In this document: one piece after another, positions 60,100 to 64,000 of the stretch
How the letters are laid out: the number at the start of each line of letters is the position of its first letter
Position numbering within the stretch: the first letter of the stretch is position 1
Origin: Acinetobacter tianfuensis
GTDB taxonomy: Bacteria; Pseudomonadota; Gammaproteobacteria; Pseudomonadales; Moraxellaceae
Assembly (NCBI RefSeq): GCF_003611465.1
Contig: NZ_RAXV01000004.1
Coordinates: 48,323 to 112,322, forward strand
Direction: 5' to 3'
Length of the DNA: 64,000 bases
Made by a program: the position numbers and the translations under genes
Notes under the pieces: generated by a model
Told to the model about the DNA's origin: nothing
Seen by the model: only the letters and a program-made list of their open reading frames with translations
The model's database searches: none

Positions 60100-62484
60100 T
60101 TAAGCTTTTGATTTAGATTTCACTTTAGCTTTTGGCTTTGGTCCGCCAAACGGTTTTTTACTGTCACCTGTTTCACGCGGAGGCAAGCCTGTATGCTGCG
60201 TCAAAATCTGACCTTTTTTCGGACGCTGGTTTTGCGTTTGGCTTCGATTTCCGCTGCTGCCTGTACGTTTTTGTGAATCACCGGCAACACTTGAATTCTT
60301 CTTACGGGCAGACTGATATTGACCTTCCGTTCCAGCAGGCTGATAGGTTGGGATCAAATGCTGTTTCGAATTGCCAATCAAGTCCTGACGGCCCATTTCC
60401 TTCAAGGCATCACGAAGCAATGGCCAGTTATTTGGATCATGATAACGCAAAAAGGCTTTATGCAAGCGGCGGCGCTTTTCGCCTTTCACGATATCAACAT
60501 TTTCAGTATAACGCGCTACTTTTGCCAGCGGGTTTTTACCTGTGTAGTACATCGTCGTCGCTGTTGCCATTGGTGACGGATAGAACGTTTGCACCTGATC
60601 AGCACGGAAACCATTCTTCTTCAGCCAAATTGCAAGGTTCATCATGTCATAATCGGTTGTACCCGGATGCGCAGCAATAAAGTAAGGAATCAGATACTGC
60701 TCTTTTCCAGCTTCTTTACTGTAGCGGTCGAACATTTGCTTAAAGCGGTCATAGGTGCCTATACCCGGCTTCATCATTTTATTCAATGGGCCTTTTTCGG
60801 TATGTTCAGGCGCAATTTTCAAATAACCGCCCACATGATGCGTCACCAGTTCTTTTACATATTCAGGGTTCAAAACAGCTAAGTCATAGCGCAGCCCAGA
60901 ACCGATCAGAATCTTTTTAATGCCTTTAATCGCACGCGCTTTACGGTAAAGCTGTGTCAAAGGCGCATGGTCTGTATGCAAGTTTTGGCATACGCCTGGG
61001 AATACGCAAGAAGGTTTACGGCAGTTTTTCTCAATCTCTGGATCTTTACATGCCAGACGGTACATATTCGCCGTTGGACCGCCTAGATCAGAAATAATGC
61101 CTGTAAAGCCCGGCGCTGTATCACGAATTTTTTCTACTTCACGTAAAATAGACTCTTCCGAACGGTTTTGAATAATACGGCCTTCATGTTCAGTAATTGA
61201 ACAGAATGTACAGCCGCCAAAACAGCCGCGCATAATGTTTACAGAGAACTTAATCATGTCAAATGCAGGGAAACGCGCTTCACCATATGCTGGATGCGGC
61301 AAACGCGCATAAGGCAAATCAAACACATAGTCCATTTCTTCCGTAGTAAGCGGAATTGGCGGCGGATTCAGCCAGACATCCCGTTCACCGTGTTTTTGCA
61401 CCATTGCGCGCGCATTGCCCGGATTGGTTTCCAAATGCAAAATACGGTTGGCATGTGCATACAGCACAGGATCATTCACAACGTCTTCGTAGGCAGGTAA
61501 ACGAATCACCGCTAGTTCACGCGGCGGCAATTTATGCTTAATGGCTTTTGATGCAGGCTGCAGCTGCACAATCTGTGTATCGTTGTCTAAATTATCGCCT
61601 TCACGGACAATCGGATTTGCAACGTGCTCTTTTTGAAAACCTTGATACTGGCTGGTGTCCTTGCCTTGTTCAATCTCACAACCTTCAATATCTTCAGTCA
61701 TGACATAAGGGTTAATGATCGGATCAACACGGCCAATTGCATCGACATCATTCGAAGCAATCTCAACGAATTTTGCCTTTGATGGGCGGTTATGTTTATT
61801 CACAATAAACGCTGTACCGCGGACATCAGTAATATCTTGAATTTTCTCACCGCGGGCCAAGCGATGCATAATTTCAGTGATTGAGCGCTCGCCGTTACCA
61901 TACATCAATAAATCCGCTTTTGAATCCATCAATACCGAACGGCGGACTTTATCTGACCAATAGTCATAATGCGCAATACGACGCAGTGATGCTTCAATCC
62001 CGCCTAACAATACGGGCACATCTGGATAAGCCTCACGAACACGCTGACAGTATACAGTCGCAGCACGGTCTGGACGCTTATTCGGCTGGTTATCTGGAGA
62101 ATAAGCATCATCTGAACGGATTTTACGGTCAGCAGTATAACGGTTGATCATCGAATCCATATTGCCGGCTGTTACACCCCATGCAATATTTGGCTTGCCC
62201 AATGCACGGAATGCTTCAACATTTGTCCAATCTGGCTGGGCGATAATACCGACACGGAAACCTTGCGCTTCAAGCGTACGGCCAATAATGCCTGAACAGA
62301 AAGAAGGATGATCGATATATGCATCGCCGCAAACTAAAATAAAGTCACAGCTGTCCCAGCCGAGCTGATCCATTTCTGCACGTGACATCGGCAAAAATGG
62401 CGCAGGCTCAAAGCATGACGCCCAATATTTGTCGTAATCAAACAACGCTGTAGGCGCTGTTTGCATAGTATAAGCAGTAGACAT
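60100..62484 (-). CDS. ygiQ: YgiQ-family radical SAM protein
   Basis: The start is the ATG at 62484 (MSTAYTMQ; 794 aa); an upstream frame to 62556 adds 24 hydrophobic residues that do not belong. The N-terminal domain (cobalamin-like/UPF0313) has [12 protein letters not shown]. The radical SAM cluster motif CFGGCTFC (Cx3Cx2C) is about halfway along. The C-terminal tail is very basic and low in complexity, ending [12 protein letters not shown]. YgiQ is widespread and conserved, but its reaction is unknown; a role in tRNA or protein modification has been proposed only by analogy. Confidence 0.9.
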   Translation of the reverse strand: MSTAYTMQTAPTALFDYDKYWASCFEPAPFLPMSRAEMDQLGWDSCDFILVCGDAYIDHPSFCSGIIGRTLEAQGFRVGIIAQPDWTNVEAFRALGKPNIAWGVTAGNMDSMINRYTADRKIRSDDAYSPDNQPNKRPDRAATVYCQRVREAYPDVPVLLGGIEASLRRIAHYDYWSDKVRRSVLMDSKADLLMYGNGERSITEIMHRLARGEKIQDITDVRGTAFIVNKHNRPSKAKFVEIASNDVDAIGRVDPIINPYVMTEDIEGCEIEQGKDTSQYQGFQKEHVANPIVREGDNLDNDTQIVQLQPASKAIKHKLPPRELAVIRLPAYEDVVNDPVLYAHANRILHLETNPGNARAMVQKHGERDVWLNPPPIPLTTEEMDYVFDLPYARLPHPAYGEARFPAFDMIKFSVNIMRGCFGGCTFCSITEHEGRIIQNRSEESILREVEKIRDTAPGFTGIISDLGGPTANMYRLACKDPEIEKNCRKPSCVFPGVCQNLHTDHAPLTQLYRKARAIKGIKKILIGSGLRYDLAVLNPEYVKELVTHHVGGYLKIAPEHTEKGPLNKMMKPGIGTYDRFKQMFDRYSKEAGKEQYLIPYFIAAHPGTTDYDMMNLAIWLKKNGFRADQVQTFYPSPMATATTMYYTGKNPLAKVARYTENVDIVKGEKRRRLHKAFLRYHDPNNWPLLRDALKEMGRQDLIGNSKQHLIPTYQPAGTEGQYQSARKKNSSVAGDSQKRTGSSGNRSQTQNQRPKKGQILTQHTGLPPRETGDSKKPFGGPKPKAKVKSKSKA

Positions 62485-62631
62485 GGCTAGCAATTCTCGG
62501 CTGGCAAGTGGAAGATCAGAAAATAGATCAAATACGAAAGCCGAGCATTTTACCATGAATTAACCAGCTCATGCTTGATTATAATTTATACAAAACCTCA
62601 CAACTGATAAATAAGTTATCCATCGTCAAAT

Positions 62632-62659
62632 AAAAAAAGGATACCTTTCAAAGCATCCT
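62632..62659 (-). terminator. Terminator of the M48 lipoprotein gene
   Basis: On the minus strand GGATGCTT pairs with the following GGTATCC region (with G-T pairs), and TTTTTTTA follows. Confidence 0.6.
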
Positions 62660-62689
62660 AAACTGGTGAATTTGATGTAATAAAAACAA

Positions 62690-63529
62690 TCAGTTTTTCA
62701 CAATATTTTGTGTCGTATAAAGGTCTGCTGTTACTTTATTTGCTAAAGCCTGCTCATATTTCTGCTGCATCATTGGCAAATGCTTTTCAATATTTGCCAT
62801 ACGTTTGGCAAATACATCGTCACTCATAAGAGGCTTAACATCAAATGCTTTACGGCGGTTGCTTTCAGCTTGAAATTTATTCCAGAAAACAATCGCGGCT
62901 TCGGGGTTATAGCCTGCTCGAGCCATAATATCCAAACCAATCAAATCCGCTTCAACTTCAATATTCCAGCCTTGAGGCAGCATGGCAGTTTGACTGGCAG
63001 CACTTGCAGCTGCAGATGCTAAACCGCCAACACCAGCTGTAGCAGTCAGCAATGCAACATTACTGGCCAGCAAAATAGAAGCCTTTTCGCGATTATGATC
63101 ACGCAAAGAGTGTGCCATTTCATGTGCTATCACAAATGCCAGCTCATCGGGATTAAGCTTTAACCCCCAATATAAACCTGTATTGACAATAATTTTTCCG
63201 CCAGGCAAAGCATGGGCATTCAGCTCACCATTCAAATTTCCCTTGATTTCCCAATTCCAGTTTTTAGAGCCAGTACGAAAAACATCTGCTTCAGAACGCA
63301 AATTTTCTAAAACATTATTCAATTTGTTATCAATCACTAAAACCTGTTTATCCTTCGCCTGATTTACAAAACGCTTATAAGAACGTTCAGATTGAGCATT
63401 CCACATTTTTTCAGGAATCATCATAAACTGTTTACGCTCAGCTGCAGCTGTCCCCATATTCGTTGTGCTCATACAGCCAGTAAATAATAGGCAGCCTAAT
63501 GTCATCGCAAAAAAATTAACATTTTTCAT
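62690..63529 (-). CDS. M48-family metalloprotease lipoprotein
   Basis: A 279-aa periplasmic/outer-membrane-facing zinc protease related to LoiP/YcaL and BepA. The signal ends at the lipobox FTGC (Cys19). The zinc motif HEMAH gives His136, Glu137 and His140, and a downstream Glu in EVEADLIGLD (about 193) is the third ligand. A Gly/Ala-rich segment (LLTATAGVGGLASAAASAAS) follows HEMAH. It probably trims or degrades misfolded envelope proteins. It is expressed alone and ends at its own terminator. Confidence 0.88.
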   Translation of the reverse strand: MKNVNFFAMTLGCLLFTGCMSTTNMGTAAAERKQFMMIPEKMWNAQSERSYKRFVNQAKDKQVLVIDNKLNNVLENLRSEADVFRTGSKNWNWEIKGNLNGELNAHALPGGKIIVNTGLYWGLKLNPDELAFVIAHEMAHSLRDHNREKASILLASNVALLTATAGVGGLASAAASAASQTAMLPQGWNIEVEADLIGLDIMARAGYNPEAAIVFWNKFQAESNRRKAFDVKPLMSDDVFAKRMANIEKHLPMMQQKYEQALANKVTADLYTTQNIVKN

Positions 63530-63960
63530 AAATCACCTTTGGCTATTAATAACAATCGAATTAAATACATTAAAGATAATTCAAAGTTAAAAATCAAAGT
63601 CATTCATCGGAATAAAAACCACCTGCCAAAAAATATTTTTTATATTTACTTTCAATATCTTATATGAACACCGAAACCATTAATTTATTCATATATATGC
63701 CTATTTCTGGATCCCTATTCATATTAAGCATTAATTATTTGACACAGTTCATACTATTTTAAATAATCGTAAATTTATATTAATAAGATTTAATTATAGG
63801 GTATATTTCACATTTTTAATCATTTTCGCATCTTATTTACAGTTTCAAAGTGACCCTGATCACACTTTGTAAACATGACTGTATAGATGATTCTTCCAGT
63901 ATTTATATCTTTTATCGTATTAAAATGCACCCAACAAAACTCAAAAATTGAGCTGAATAC
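63530..63960. other. AT-rich spacer upstream of the M48 gene
   Basis: It contains a CRP-like site at 63849-63864 and otherwise long A/T runs. No gene is visible. Confidence 0.6.
63849..63864 (+). promoter_or_regulatory. CRP/Vfr-like binding site
   Basis: AGTGA-CCCTGA-TCACA matches TGTGA-N6-TCACA at 9 of 10 conserved positions. A -10-like TATAGA lies at 63882-63887 on the plus strand. The regulated gene would be to the right, beyond the window or disrupted by the IS end. Confidence 0.55.
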
Positions 63961-64000
63961 TGAATAGCCCCCGATTTTGTAGACACCTTTTAGTTAGATC
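63961..64000. mobile_element. Left end of an IS3-family-like insertion sequence (truncated by window)
   Basis: TGAATAGCCCCCGATTTTGT then AGACACC matches the IS3-family terminal-repeat pattern: it starts TGA, has CCC, and ends in GACAC, spaced as in IS3 itself (a TGA...CCC...GACAC layout, from memory). Transposase genes would lie outside the window. Confidence 0.5.

Noticed and set aside
60132..60680. 182-aa plus-strand frame inside ygiQ
   Set aside because: It is antisense to the conserved C-terminal half of YgiQ and has no supporting signal.

Overview
This window is chromosomal DNA of an Acinetobacter species, probably not A. baumannii itself. The evidence is gene content and order (gacA-pilS-pilR, dksA-gluQ, hom-thrC, an adenine methyltransferase between ribD and ribE), an OprD/Occ-type porin, a TorF-type porin, a NiaP-like transporter and a moderate GC content with AT-rich spacers. 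Nearly all of it is core genome. I see no rRNA, tRNA, CRISPR array, prophage or complete insertion sequence. The last 40 bases look like the left end of an IS3-family element cut by the window edge.

Layout. 1-4886 (+): the 3' part of thiC, then nudF and cpdA, then dksA and gluQ; a small palindromic repeat supplies the N-terminus of GluQ. 4894-11410 (-): a MATE-like flippase, murD-ftsW and the Fur-type feoA-feoB-Cys-rich operon. 11582-16048 (+): xerD, a lipoprotein DsbC, hom and thrC. 16143-21085: pbpG (-), then gacA, pilS and pilR (+). 21089-26129 (-): ctp-type protease, gpmI, lptF-lptG. 26289-28801 (+): pepA, holC and a coiled-coil hypothetical. 28879-35026 (-): DedA, ribE, an orphan DNA adenine methyltransferase, ribD, nrdR, then glnK-amtB behind a sigma-54-like promoter. 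35301-41869: ubiK and comM (+), TorF porin (-), a 1 kb AT-rich spacer, oprD (+), ppa and MAPEG (-), a small membrane protein (+). 41926-50555 (-): fadD, parC, NiaP-like MFS, TRIC channel, YchJ-like, TerC-CBS. 50872-63529: LOG (+), a PiT-like permease and a phytase-like lipoprotein (both - and both behind Pho-box-like arrays), DHA2 MFS, GH25 muramidase and dinB (+), RidA (+), DUF2726, YgiQ and an M48 lipoprotein (-).

Genes that work together: iron uptake (feo), threonine synthesis (hom-thrC), LPS export (lptFG), riboflavin synthesis (ribD, ribE; nrdR upstream), nitrogen sensing (glnK-amtB), type IV pilus control (pilSR with gacA), and a probable phosphate-starvation pair at 51.5-54.6 kb.

The most interesting points are these. 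Four PhoB-type half-sites at an exact 11-bp period lie before a divergent PiT-like permease, and a weaker array precedes the phytase-like lipoprotein. A 50-codon cysteine-rich reading frame is antisense to the dinB upstream region. A tandem-hairpin element lies between dinB and ridA. A repeat forms the start of gluQ. A methyltransferase is translationally coupled to ribD. No whole new defence or mobile system is visible.
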